In this document: positions 1 to 8,797 of the stretch, one piece after another
Position numbering within the stretch: position 1 is the stretch's first letter
Layout of the letters: each line of letters opens with the position of its first letter
NCBI GenBank assembly: GCA_963717115.1
Contig: CAVQVO010000001.1
Coordinates: 248,001-312,000, forward strand
DNA length: 64,000 bases
Origin: JBBQUN01 sp963717115
GTDB taxonomy: Bacteria; Actinomycetota; Acidimicrobiia; Acidimicrobiales; SZUA-35
Direction of reading: 5' to 3'
Made by a program: the position numbers and the translations under genes
The notes under the pieces: generated by a model
What the model saw: the letters and a program-made list of their open reading frames with translations, nothing else
What the model was told of the DNA's origin: nothing
The model's database searches: none

Positions 1-1684
1 CGAGATCGAGGCAGCCGAACTCGGCGGCCGCCGCATCGAGCGCGTCGATCTGGTCGTCGAGCACCGGTCCGGCCAGATCGCCCCACACGGCTCGTTCGAA
101 CGCCGGGCCGCGACCGGGGGTGCCCCGGCCGTCGGTGACCAGGACGGCGAACCCCTGCTCGGCGAACCACTGGGAGACCAGATGGGGGTTCTGGGCGTGG
201 ACGACGCGCTGGGCGTGCGGCCCTCCGTAGGGGTCGAGCAGGACCGGCAGGGGTGCCGAACCGTCATGGCCGGTGGGAAAGAAGATGGCCGAGTTCAGGG
301 CTCGCTCGCCGGCTCGGAAGAACCGGGGGTTCGCCGTGATCACCGGGGTGGCGCTCCAGTCGGCGATCCTGCGGCGGTCGGATTCGGTGCGGACGGTGAC
401 GTCGGCGCCGTGGTGTGCGACCCGGAGCGAGCTGACGACCGTGGTGCCGCCGGCGGCGACCGCGGTGTGGACCCCGGCGTCGTCGGTGAGTGGACGGGGC
501 GGCGACGGTTGGTCGCCGAGCGGGATCTCGAAGACGTGGGTCTCGCCCGGTTCCCCCGCCGACGCCGTGACGAGCACCGAGTCACCATCGGCCCGGCCGA
601 TGGACCGGAGGTACAGCGAGTCGTCGGTGAGGGGGCGTCCATCGAGGTGCAGCGCACGGGTCGTTGCCGTGTCTTCGATCGTGAGCAGGCCGTGATCGCA
701 CCAGGTGGGTGAGCCGGGGAGGAGCTCGACCCAGGTCGGATCGGTGATCGTGCGCCGCACCCTCGGCGTGCCGTGCCCGTCGGTGGCGAACTCGACCATC
801 TCGACCGTGCGTTGGTTGCGGGTCTGGCGAACGATCACCGGATCATGCCCGCTCGACCACACCACGTCGGCCAGGTACTCGAACCGTCCCCCATCCGACC
901 AGTCGATCCCGAGAGGGGCGGCGCCGGGGTCGTTGCCGTCGAGCGTGAACAGGCTCAGTCCGACGGTGGCGTTGGTGGACCCCGCCCGGGGATACCGAAT
1001 GGAATGCGGCGGTCGGTCGGGGTGCGCGGGGTCGTTGATCCACCACTCGACGACGGCGCGTTCGTCGGTGCGCTGGACGAGGAGGTGCTCGCCGTCGGGG
1101 GACCACCAGAACCCCCGGGTGCGCGACATCTCTTCGCCGGCGACGAACTCGGCCCGGCCCCACGAGATCAGCGGATCGGGGTCGGTGGCGACCAGGGTCG
1201 GTTCGGAGCGGCCGTCGGTGTCGACCACCCAGAGACCGGGGCGGTCGTCGTCGCCGACGTACGCCACCCGGGTCCCGGTCGGGTCGAGGACGGGATCGAA
1301 GACGCCGCCCGGTGCCGGGAGATCGGTTCGGGCACCGTCGGCGAGGTCGACCACCGAGAGGGTGCCGCCGAGCACGAAGGCGGCGGAACGACCGGCCCGG
1401 TCCGTCGTGTATGCCACGATGCCCCCGGCGCTTTCGCGGGCCCGTTCCCGCCGTGCCCGCTCGGCGGCCGGGAGGTCGTGGCCGTCGTCGAAGGAGGTGG
1501 GGTCGACGACCAGCCGTTCGCTGCCGGTTGCGACCTCGAGCGCCCACAGGCACAGCACCGGATCGTCGGGGCCCTGGGAGCGCAGGAACGTCACCCGGGC
1601 GCCGTCGGGCGAGACCCGCACGTTCCGGGGCGCGCCGAGCGTGAATCGTCGGGTCGCGGCGTATTGGCGGGGGAAGTCGGTCAT
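1..1684 (-). CDS. S9 family peptidase, DPP IV-like (C-terminus beyond left edge)
   Basis: The visible N-terminal ~560 residues read MTDFPRQYAATRRF and continue as a WD-like propeller (e.g. VRVSPDGARVTFLRS, FWWSPDGEHLLVQRTD). They run into the start of an alpha/beta-hydrolase domain: DPYGGPHAQRV, then WFAEQGFAVLVTDGRGTPG. That order is typical of dipeptidyl peptidase IV/prolyl oligopeptidases, which cut dipeptides or oligopeptides after Pro/Ala. The catalytic Ser, Asp and His lie past the window edge, so activity cannot be judged. No signal peptide is visible, which suggests a cytoplasmic enzyme. The start ATG overlaps the stop of the upstream acyltransferase gene (ATGA), so the two are translationally coupled. 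Confidence 0.88.
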   Translation of the reverse strand, partial: MTDFPRQYAATRRFTLGAPRNVRVSPDGARVTFLRSQGPDDPVLCLWALEVATGSERLVVDPTSFDDGHDLPAAERARRERARESAGGIVAYTTDRAGRSAAFVLGGTLSVVDLADGARTDLPAPGGVFDPVLDPTGTRVAYVGDDDRPGLWVVDTDGRSEPTLVATDPDPLISWGRAEFVAGEEMSRTRGFWWSPDGEHLLVQRTDERAVVEWWINDPAHPDRPPHSIRYPRAGSTNATVGLSLFTLDGNDPGAAPLGIDWSDGGRFEYLADVVWSSGHDPVIVRQTRNQRTVEMVEFATDGHGTPRVRRTITDPTWVELLPGSPTWCDHGLLTIEDTATTRALHLDGRPLTDDSLYLRSIGRADGDSVLVTASAGEPGETHVFEIPLGDQPSPPRPLTDDAGVHTAVAAGGTTVVSSLRVAHHGADVTVRTESDRRRIADWSATPVITANPRFFRAGERALNSAIFFPTGHDGSAPLPVLLDPYGGPHAQRVVHAQNPHLVSQWFAEQGFAVLVTDGRGTPGRGPAFERAVWGDLAGPVLDDQIDALDAAAAEFGCLDL

Positions 1685-3135
1685 GGGTGTGGCGGGGCCG
1701 GCACTCGGGGCGTCAGGATTCGGGAGGGAACGCCCAGCCGGGCGAGCGACGAGCGTAGCTCGTCGGCCAGCAGCGGTGCATCGGCAACGGCGGCCGGATC
1801 GACATGCAGTCCGATCGCGGCGTCGTCCTGGAACGACAACAGGGTCGCGTTGAACGCCGTTCCGGCAACCGGTCCGAGCGGGTGCATCGACTCGACGGCC
1901 GAGCCGGCCAGCCACAGGGGTACGGGTGGTCCGGGCAGATTGCTCGTCGCGAAGTCGATGCCTCGGGTGTGGTCGATCGCGATGGCCGCCGACAGCCGTG
2001 CGGGAACCAGGGTGGCGAAGGTGGCGGCGGCCGCCAGATCGGCCTCCTTGGCTGCCACCTCGGTTCGGCGCTCGCCGACCTGCCGCCGCACCTCGACGAG
2101 TCGATCCGCAGTGGTGGCGCTCGAGCCGGGGAGGACGATGCCACAGGGCACCACGGCGTTGTGTGCTGCGGGATGGTCGTCGTTGCGGGTGCTGATCGCC
2201 ACGGTCGTCGCCACGTGGTCGAGTTCGATACCGGCGTGGTGGTGATAGCCGAGGGCGGCCTCGGCGACGGCCACCACGAAGAGATCGTTCAGACTGACGC
2301 CGAGATCGGCGGCGCTCGTTCGCATCGCCGGGAGCGATGCCACCAGGTGCGCCGATCGACGATTGCGGCTGCGCGTGGCCCAGAGTGGCGAGACCGACGG
2401 CTGGTCGACGACGCTCCCGGTGAGCACCCGGGCCGTGCCGGCGACGTCGTCGGCGAGTGAGGCCAGGGCGTGGAGCGCGGCGGCCGGCCCCGGCGCCGAG
2501 GAACCGGATCCGCCGAACACCGACCCGGTGGCGGCGACGGCCATCGTCAGCAGTTCCTCGATCCGGGACCGGATCGACTCGGTCAACGCCTCGTTGGTCG
2601 GTGCGTCGTCGGCGGCGAGGTCGTCGAGCCGGCTGCGCAGGTCGATCGTCGTCTTGGGCTCGGCGTCGGGAACGAGGTCGAACAGGTGGAGTGCCAGCTG
2701 CACGAGTCCCTGGCCATCGGCGATCGAGTGATGGACCTTGGTCACGAGGGCGCTCCGATCGGAGGGCAATCCGCTCACGAGGGTCATCGTCCACAGCGGT
2801 CGGGTGCGGTCGAACGGATCGTTGACGATCGTGGTGGCCAGCTCGAAGAGGGCACCGACCGGCGAATTCGGGGGCAGACGAACGAAGCGCAGGTGGTGAT
2901 CGAGATCGAAATCGGTGTCGGTGACCCATTGCGGCCCGGCGAACGGCAAGGGCGAGGTCGACACGCGCTGACGGAGCGGTTCCAGCTCGGCAACGGCGTT
3001 GGCGATCGTGGTGGTCAACCGCCGGGCGTCGGGCTCCCGGTCGAGGATCGCGATCGAACCGACCGTCGAGGCCAGATGCGGATTGTCTTCGAGGCCCCAC
3101 ATGAGTGCCTCGACGTCATTCAGGCGTCGTCCCAC
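1681..3135 (-). CDS. WS/DGAT wax ester synthase / diacylglycerol acyltransferase
   Basis: A 484-residue protein of the usual length for bacterial WS/DGAT enzymes, which esterify fatty alcohols or diacylglycerol with acyl-CoA to make storage lipids. The N-terminus (MGRRLNDVEALMWGLEDNP) matches the family's entry motif. The catalytic HHxxxDG motif is present as VHHSIADGQGL around residue 140. The C-terminal half carries the conserved SNLPGPP segment. GTG was chosen as start because GGAG lies a few bases upstream. The gene ends inside the start codon of the DPP IV-like peptidase (ATGA overlap). Storage-lipid synthesis is a common actinobacterial trait, but the exact acceptor cannot be read from sequence. 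Confidence 0.92.
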   Translation of the reverse strand: MGRRLNDVEALMWGLEDNPHLASTVGSIAILDREPDARRLTTTIANAVAELEPLRQRVSTSPLPFAGPQWVTDTDFDLDHHLRFVRLPPNSPVGALFELATTIVNDPFDRTRPLWTMTLVSGLPSDRSALVTKVHHSIADGQGLVQLALHLFDLVPDAEPKTTIDLRSRLDDLAADDAPTNEALTESIRSRIEELLTMAVAATGSVFGGSGSSAPGPAAALHALASLADDVAGTARVLTGSVVDQPSVSPLWATRSRNRRSAHLVASLPAMRTSAADLGVSLNDLFVVAVAEAALGYHHHAGIELDHVATTVAISTRNDDHPAAHNAVVPCGIVLPGSSATTADRLVEVRRQVGERRTEVAAKEADLAAAATFATLVPARLSAAIAIDHTRGIDFATSNLPGPPVPLWLAGSAVESMHPLGPVAGTAFNATLLSFQDDAAIGLHVDPAAVADAPLLADELRSSLARLGVPSRILTPRVPAPPHP

Positions 3136-3333
3136 GAATCTCCAAACTCCGAATTCCCATCATGGCGCGACGACTGGCCCATCACTCGCCCGATGGCGTT
3201 CGGGAGCCGATCTTCGCAGGCGGCGGTCACCGGGATAAGCTCATGAACGTCGTCGTCATGACGACGTTGGAAGTAGCTGGACGGGCTGTCCGCTGGAGAC
3301 AGGCCCGCCAAGATTGAGACGAGGTGTCACACG

Positions 3334-3600
3334 ATGGTCAAGGTCTGGATCGACCAGGATCTGTGCACGGGCGACGGCCTGTGCGCCGAGATTGCTCCCG
3401 ATGTGTTCTTCGGGATGGATGACGGCCTCTATTACGTGAAGGAATCGGCGAGCAACTTCGGTGCCGAGAAGCTCTTCGACGGGGTCGCCAACCCCGCCGG
3501 AGCCGAAGGAATGGCCCGGGTCACCGACGGTGGTCTCGAGAGCGTGATCGAAGCCGCCGAGGAATGCCCCGGCGAGTGCATCTTCCTCGACGTCGACTGA
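3334..3600 (+). CDS. 3Fe-4S ferredoxin
   Basis: An 88-residue acidic protein. Cysteines are spaced C-x5-C (CTGDGLC) near residue 10 and CPGEC near residue 80, the pattern of actinobacterial 3Fe-4S ferredoxins that usually feed electrons to cytochrome P450s. No P450 or ferredoxin reductase is nearby, so the partner is unknown. The gene is monocistronic: a divergent acyltransferase lies upstream and a strong terminator hairpin lies directly downstream. ATG was chosen with GAGGTG about 10 bases upstream. Confidence 0.9.
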   Translation: MVKVWIDQDLCTGDGLCAEIAPDVFFGMDDGLYYVKESASNFGAEKLFDGVANPAGAEGMARVTDGGLESVIEAAEECPGECIFLDVD

Positions 3601-3625
3601 CCCTGCTCCTCCCGCTCCGAGCGCA

Positions 3626-3652
3626 CCGACCCTGGCCCGAGGCCAGGGTCGG
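3626..3652 (+). terminator. Intrinsic terminator after ferredoxin
   Basis: A perfect 12-bp stem (CCGACCCTGGCC paired with GGCCAGGGTCGG) with a 3-nt loop lies 25 nt after the ferredoxin stop. A short T run (3659-3662) follows. Confidence 0.8.
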
Positions 3653-3755
3653 TTGCCGTTTTGGGAGCGGTCCCTGGTCGGGCCGGCGTGGGCCGTACGG
3701 TCCATGAACTGATCCGTTCGACTCACGAACCCGGCTCCGGCGCCGATGGACGAGG

Positions 3756-4727
3756 GTGAGAGTTCTCCGGATCGGCCTCGGCCTGGTTCTGATCGTCGCG
3801 GTGCTGACGATCTGGCATCGTCGCGCCGAGGTGACCGAGGCCTACACCGTCGAGCGCGAACCGGTGGTCTTCCGGTTCGATGGCCTCGATGTCGAGCTCA
3901 CTCCCTCGGCCGATCCGACCCCCTCGCCGTTGCGGGTACCGCGCCCGCCCGACACCGACCAGGTCTCGCTCGCCGCGATCCGGATCGAACCCGGAACGGC
4001 GCCAATCCCGTCCATCCCGTCCGGCGAGGCCGACTTCACCGGTTCGGTCAACGGCCCCGATGGTCCGGTGCCCGAGGCGATCGTGCGGCTGGAGCACCAT
4101 GGAGTCGATCCGGTCACCGGGACCCTGGTGGTGTCGTCGGTCGATGTCGTCACCGACGCGGACGGGCGCTGGGTGCTCGCCGGCGTGAGCGGCGGACGCT
4201 GGCGGATCCGAGCATTCGTGCCGTCGCTCCTCGCCTCGGTCGAGCCGAGGCTGGCCTTCTACGACGGGACCGGGAACCAGATCGTGGATCTGTCGGTGGC
4301 TCCCGCCCCTCCCGACCTGGTCGTCGAGGCCGGTGGTCCGGCGCAGCTCGAGCTGGGCTGGTCGGGGACGCTCGCCGTGACCGTCGGCCGGGGTCGGGTC
4401 GACGAGAACGGCACGGTCGTGATCGATCCCGTTGCGGGCGCCTCGTCCCGGCTGACCCTGCCAGCCGGCGCTCCGCTCCGGCTGGTGTCGCCGATCGATG
4501 GGTCGACGTCTCCCAGCGGGGTCGCCACCTACGGTGTGGTGTGCGATCGCCTCGGCCCGACGACCGCCACCGTGGCCGTTTCGTCGCCCGCGGCGGCGGT
4601 CGTTCCGGTCCCCGGTGACACCGCAACGAGCGGCAGCCGCTCGATCGTGTTCGCCGCCCCCGTCTGCGTGCCCCCGCCGCCTCCACCCGACCCCGGGCTC
4701 CAAGAGCCGGCGGCCACCGATGGCTGA
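3756..4727 (+). CDS. Secreted or membrane-anchored protein with carboxypeptidase-regulatory-like domain
   Basis: A 323-residue protein with an N-terminal hydrophobic segment (VLRIGLGLVLIVAVLTIWHRR) that fits a signal anchor. A domain near residues 90-160 (GSVNGPDGPVPEAIVRLE, then a DADGRWVLAGVSGG-like stretch) resembles the carboxypeptidase D regulatory/transthyretin-like fold. The C-terminus is Pro-rich (PPPPPPDPG). The product has no recognised specific function. It is first in a tight operon, with its last 8 bases overlapping the PBP start, so a role in envelope assembly is a reasonable inference. GTG 3756 was chosen because an upstream ATG in another frame gives no signal anchor. Confidence 0.7.
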   Translation: MRVLRIGLGLVLIVAVLTIWHRRAEVTEAYTVEREPVVFRFDGLDVELTPSADPTPSPLRVPRPPDTDQVSLAAIRIEPGTAPIPSIPSGEADFTGSVNGPDGPVPEAIVRLEHHGVDPVTGTLVVSSVDVVTDADGRWVLAGVSGGRWRIRAFVPSLLASVEPRLAFYDGTGNQIVDLSVAPAPPDLVVEAGGPAQLELGWSGTLAVTVGRGRVDENGTVVIDPVAGASSRLTLPAGAPLRLVSPIDGSTSPSGVATYGVVCDRLGPTTATVAVSSPAAAVVPVPGDTATSGSRSIVFAAPVCVPPPPPPDPGLQEPAATDG

Positions 4728-6930
4728 GCGCTCCCGACTGCTCGGGCTGGTCGGCGCCCTGGCGCGCCTCGTCATGACCGTCACCCTGGCGATCCTCGTC
4801 GTGCCCCCCGTCGCCGCCGCCGTCGGCGTGACGACCCTGCTCCGGGCGCCCCTGCCCGGCGAGCTGCCCGACGAGCCGCCGACCTTCGTTGCCGTGCCCT
4901 CGACGGTCTTCGATCGCAACGGCAACGAGATCGCCGTCTTCCGAGGGTTCGATCGGACGGTCGAGATCCGTTTCGCGGACATCCCGCAGGTGGCCCTCGA
5001 CGCCGTCATCGCCATCGAGGACCAGCGCTTCTACGATCACAACGGGGTCGACTTCGAGGGGATCGCCCGAGCGGCCCGCACGAACCTCGAGGTCGGGTCG
5101 ATCGCCCAGGGTGGCTCGACGATCACCCAGCAGTACGTGAAGAACCGCTATCTGTCGGGAGAACAGACCTTCGAACGAAAGGCCCGCGAGGCGCTGCTCG
5201 CGGTCGAGCTCGAGGAGCGGATGACCAAGGACGAGATCCTGTTCGCCTATCTCGAGACGTCCTACTTCGGAGCCGGGGCGTACGGCATCGGCGCCGCCGC
5301 CGAGGTCTACTTCGACAAGCCCGTCGACGAACTCGACATCTCCGAGGCCGCGACCCTGGCCGGGGTCCTCCAGTCGCCGACCCGATTGTCGCCACGGACC
5401 GACATCGAGGCCGCCGACGAACGACGCCGACTCGTGTTGCAGGCCATGGTCGACACCGGGGCGATCACCGTCGAGGACTACGAACGGGAGGCCCCTCGGG
5501 GGCTCTGGCTCGCCACCGACGCCGATCTGCCCCCGGGCCGGGTCACCGTGGTCGCCCCCCCGCCGAAGAACGGTGCCAGTTCCTACCCGTTCTTCGTCGA
5601 CTGGGTCGAGGCCGACCTGCTCGCCCGCCTGGGGCCCGATGCGCTCTACCGGGGCGGTCTGCAGATCCACACGACCATCGATCCCACGCTCCAGGCCGCG
5701 GCCGAGGCCTCCGTCGCGGCGCGACTCGAGAACACCGCATCGCCCCTCGACATGTCGCTGGTGTCGATCGATCCCCGGACCGGTGAGGTCCTGGCCATGG
5801 TCGGAGGCCGGGACTACGGCGCCAGTCAGGTCAACCTGGCAACGGGGGGCAGCACCGGCTTCCAGCCGGGTAGCTCGTTCAAGCCGATCGTGCTCGCCGA
5901 GGCCTTCTCGCAGGGCATCGGGCCCGACACGGTGCGAGCGGCACCCGGATCGTGGATCGTTCCGGGCTGCGTCGGGGTGAAGTGCACGATCACCAACTAC
6001 GACGGCGGCGACCGCGGCGACATCACGCTCCGAGACGCCACCGTCGACTCGGTCAACACCGTGTACGCCATGTTGGTCGAGGAGGTGTCGATCGTCGAGA
6101 CCGCCCGCCTCGCCAACGATCTCGGTCTCAGTCGGGTCGATCCCGCCGAGGCGTACGGCCCCAGCCTCGCCCTGGGATCGGTGGAGGCCTCCCCGCTCGA
6201 GATGGCCTCGGCCTACGGGACCTTCGCCAACCGCGGTATCCGTCAGACCCCGATCGGTGTCCTGCGGGTCGTCGACGACGCCGGGCAGGTCCTCATCGAC
6301 CAGGCGACCCGACCCGGTCTCCGGGTGCTCGACGCCAACGTGGCCGACACCCTGTCCGACGTGCTCCAGGGCGTCGTTTCGGGCGGAACCGGGAAGGCGG
6401 CGGCCGTGCCCGGGCACGCGATCGCCGGCAAGACCGGCACGACCCAGTCGTACTGGGCCGCCTGGTTCGTCGGCTACACGCCATCGCTCGCCACGGCCGT
6501 CTGGATGGGCCACACCGACGGCCTCGTCCCGCTCACCGACGTCAATGGCGTGGCGCGGGTGACCGGAGGCAGCCATCCCGCCGTGGCCTTCCACGACTTC
6601 ATGTCCCTGGCGCTGCGAGATCGGCCCGCCGAGTCCTTCGTGATCCCCCGCCCCATCACGGCGCCCGTCGGCGACACCTACAAACCGCTCCACGAGTTCA
6701 CCACCGCCGGCGGACAGGACCAGCCCGATCGCGTGGCGGCCGATTGTGGTGGCCCGTGCGAACGATCGTCAGTGGTCATGCCCGAGTACGCCGTCGTGCC
6801 ACCACCCCCCACGTCGCCCCCGACCCTGCCCCCGCCGACCCCGGCCCCCACGACCGTCCCCGGCTCGTCGACCACGGCGCCGCCGGTGTCGACCCCGACC
6901 ACCCCGCCGCCTTCAGGAGGCACCGGATGA
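4720..6930 (+). CDS. Class A penicillin-binding protein (GT51 glycosyltransferase + transpeptidase)
   Basis: A 736-residue bifunctional peptidoglycan synthase. After a membrane anchor (residues ~8-35) comes the GT51 domain with catalytic Glu in IEDQRFYDHNGVD and the QGGSTITQQYVKN motif. The transpeptidase has the SxxK motif (GSSFKPIV), SVN (DSVNTVYAML) and KTGT (GKTGTTQSY). The final ~50 residues are a Pro/Thr-rich tail, as in many actinobacterial PBP1 proteins. The ATG at 4720 is chosen over the open frame upstream because it precedes the membrane segment and overlaps the previous gene's end. The product polymerises glycan strands and cross-links them outside the membrane. Confidence 0.95.
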   Translation: MAERSRLLGLVGALARLVMTVTLAILVVPPVAAAVGVTTLLRAPLPGELPDEPPTFVAVPSTVFDRNGNEIAVFRGFDRTVEIRFADIPQVALDAVIAIEDQRFYDHNGVDFEGIARAARTNLEVGSIAQGGSTITQQYVKNRYLSGEQTFERKAREALLAVELEERMTKDEILFAYLETSYFGAGAYGIGAAAEVYFDKPVDELDISEAATLAGVLQSPTRLSPRTDIEAADERRRLVLQAMVDTGAITVEDYEREAPRGLWLATDADLPPGRVTVVAPPPKNGASSYPFFVDWVEADLLARLGPDALYRGGLQIHTTIDPTLQAAAEASVAARLENTASPLDMSLVSIDPRTGEVLAMVGGRDYGASQVNLATGGSTGFQPGSSFKPIVLAEAFSQGIGPDTVRAAPGSWIVPGCVGVKCTITNYDGGDRGDITLRDATVDSVNTVYAMLVEEVSIVETARLANDLGLSRVDPAEAYGPSLALGSVEASPLEMASAYGTFANRGIRQTPIGVLRVVDDAGQVLIDQATRPGLRVLDANVADTLSDVLQGVVSGGTGKAAAVPGHAIAGKTGTTQSYWAAWFVGYTPSLATAVWMGHTDGLVPLTDVNGVARVTGGSHPAVAFHDFMSLALRDRPAESFVIPRPITAPVGDTYKPLHEFTTAGGQDQPDRVAADCGGPCERSSVVMPEYAVVPPPPTSPPTLPPPTPAPTTVPGSSTTAPPVSTPTTPPPSGGTG

Positions 6931-8015
6931 CCGCACCAACGAAACGACCGGCCGATCGCACGGTCCGACCGCGCCCGCTCGGCCTGGGCCGCAGACGAGA
7001 CCCGGCTCCTGGCGGTGTGGCGCCGCTCCTGGAGCCACCGTCACGCTTCGAGCAGTGGCGATCACAGCGGACCTGGGAGCCTCGGGGCTTCGTCCCGATG
7101 AGTCCGGGGCGCGACAAGCGACGCCACCGGATCCTGCCCCGGACGGTCATCGGCACCTCGTTCATGTTGCTGGCCTTCGCCGTGGGGGTCGGTTTCTCGG
7201 GCGCCGCGTTCTACGCCTACTACGACAACCGGTTGGCCCAGAACGAACGCGAGATCACCGGCTTCGTCGAGGGCTTCGACGAACAGTTCACCGATGCCGC
7301 CGGGGCCATCGACGAGCTCCGGGCGTCGTCGATCGAGGACGTCCGGGCCGAACTGGGCCCGATCGCCGAGTTCGCATCCGACGCCCGGGGAGTCATCGAT
7401 CTGCCGCAGACCTCCGGCGCCGCGGTCTGGTCGGTCGAGACGCTCGACGAAGGCGGCGGCCAGGCACTGGGTTCGGCGTTCGCCGTCACCGGACACGAGG
7501 GTGGAACGGCCCTGATCACCAGCCTCTCGTTGGTTCGATCCTCGACGGTGGTCCCCTCGCCGACGATCTCGTTGGTGAAGGGTGATCGCCGAGTCGTGGC
7601 CAGCCTCTGGGCCTGGGACGAGGCACACGATCTGGCGCTCCTCGTCACGACCGAACCGATCGAACCGCTGCCGCTGGCCGATCCGGCGAGCCAGACCGCG
7701 GCCCTCGGCGGCCGGGTGTTCGCCCTGGGCGGCCTCGGTGGCCAGGGTGCGACGGCGACGCCGGGCGTGCTGGTCGATCGGTCACTCGCCGGTCTGCAGC
7801 ACACGGCTCCGGTCGGGACCTTCTTCGCGGGCGGCCCGCTCGTCGACGGCGAGGGACGGGTGCTCGGCATGGCCTCCCTGGCCTATCAGCCCCTCGGTCA
7901 GGACAGCGGAGTCGTCCGTCAGAGCCCCGACGTGGTGGCCTTCTGTGCCCAACTCCTGGTCTGCGACGACACCACGGCCGGTCGGGCTCCGATCGTTGCC
8001 GAACCGGGCGGCTGA
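6927..8015 (+). CDS. Membrane-anchored trypsin-like (HtrA-fold) protein lacking catalytic His and Ser
   Basis: A 362-residue protein with a basic ~70-residue cytoplasmic N-terminus, one membrane segment (IGTSFMLLAFAVGVGFSGAAF), a coiled region and a C-terminal trypsin-like double barrel. The HtrA landmarks can be aligned: TNNHVV becomes TSLSLV (His lost), DLALL keeps its Asp, and GNSGGPLV becomes FFAGGPLVDGEG (Ser to Ala). It is therefore probably a pseudoprotease. The start codon overlaps the PBP stop (ATGA) and has AGGAGG at 6915-6920. Tight coupling to a class A PBP suggests a binding or scaffolding role in cell-wall synthesis (inference). Confidence 0.8.
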   Translation: MTAPTKRPADRTVRPRPLGLGRRRDPAPGGVAPLLEPPSRFEQWRSQRTWEPRGFVPMSPGRDKRRHRILPRTVIGTSFMLLAFAVGVGFSGAAFYAYYDNRLAQNEREITGFVEGFDEQFTDAAGAIDELRASSIEDVRAELGPIAEFASDARGVIDLPQTSGAAVWSVETLDEGGGQALGSAFAVTGHEGGTALITSLSLVRSSTVVPSPTISLVKGDRRVVASLWAWDEAHDLALLVTTEPIEPLPLADPASQTAALGGRVFALGGLGGQGATATPGVLVDRSLAGLQHTAPVGTFFAGGPLVDGEGRVLGMASLAYQPLGQDSGVVRQSPDVVAFCAQLLVCDDTTAGRAPIVAEPGG

Positions 8016-8054
8016 TCGAGCGGTCCCCGGTCCGGGCGGGGACCAACGCGCAAG

Positions 8055-8078
8055 GGCCGCTCCCCGAGGGGAGCGGCC
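8055..8078. terminator. Hairpin between convergent genes
   Basis: A perfect 10-bp GC stem (GGCCGCTCCC/GGGAGCGGCC) with a CGAG tetraloop sits between two convergent genes. There is no T run, so termination in either direction is likely but not certain. Confidence 0.6.
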
Positions 8079-8143
8079 GCAGGCGACGCGTGATCTGCGC
8101 AGCGGAAGGTCACCGCGAGGCGATGACCGACCCCTCGTTGCGA

Positions 8144-8797
8144 TCAGCTTCCGTTGGAGTTGATGGCGGTGACTTCCCAGCTCATCGTGCTGGTGTCGGT
8201 CAGTGAGGACCCGGTCCCGGCCTCGATGAGTGCCGCGATCCGGAGCTCGGAGCCGGCATTGACCGTCACCGGGCTGGTGGCCGCATTGGCGATCACACCG
8301 GCGCCGTCGACGGCGAGCGGGTTGGCGGCCCAGTCACCCGAGCTGTCGGTCGGGTAGCCGAACGCCGCGGTCGAGCCGATGGCGGCGGCCGTGGAGCTGA
8401 GGTACACCTCGGCGTAGCGATCGGTCCAGCCACTGCCCTGGCTGCCCGCCATCCGCAAGGTCACGGTGAGCGGCACCGAGCACTGGTTCTGCAGCCGGGC
8501 CACGTCGTTGTAGATCACGCGGTCACCCTGCATGCCTCGCACGGTGAGGGAGTCCCGCTCGAACGACACCCGAGCACCGGTCAGCACACCGGCCGCCAGG
8601 CCGACGTTGGGACCGTCGGGCGACGTGGTGTAGGAGTTGACGTCGGCTCCCGCCACCGTGACCAGGCACTCGTTGCCGACGGTGATGTCGGCACTCATGT
8701 AGCTCTGGATGATGACGCTGGCGAACGCCGGCGTGGCGAAGACGGTCATTGCCGTTGCGGCAAGGGCCGTGCGTCGGGAGATTCTTCCCTTTTTCAT
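8144..8797 (-). CDS. Secreted protein of unknown function
   Basis: A 217-residue protein with a clear signal peptide: a KKGRISRR basic start, a hydrophobic core and a likely cleavage after ATPAFA. The SRRTAL start loosely resembles a Tat motif. The mature part is rich in Ser, Thr, Ala and Gly with few charges. It has two cysteines (NECLVTV and NQCSVPL) and looks like an all-beta exported or surface protein. No family is recognised with certainty. It is translationally coupled (ATGA) to the membrane protein upstream, so the two probably act together. Confidence 0.65.
   Translation of the reverse strand: MKKGRISRRTALAATAMTVFATPAFASVIIQSYMSADITVGNECLVTVAGADVNSYTTSPDGPNVGLAAGVLTGARVSFERDSLTVRGMQGDRVIYNDVARLQNQCSVPLTVTLRMAGSQGSGWTDRYAEVYLSSTAAAIGSTAAFGYPTDSSGDWAANPLAVDGAGVIANAATSPVTVNAGSELRIAALIEAGTGSSLTDTSTMSWEVTAINSNGS

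Noticed and set aside
3746..4618. An ATG-started frame overlapping the gene upstream of the PBP.
   Set aside because: It is Arg-rich with no domain, whereas the GTG frame at 3756 has a signal anchor and couples to the PBP start.
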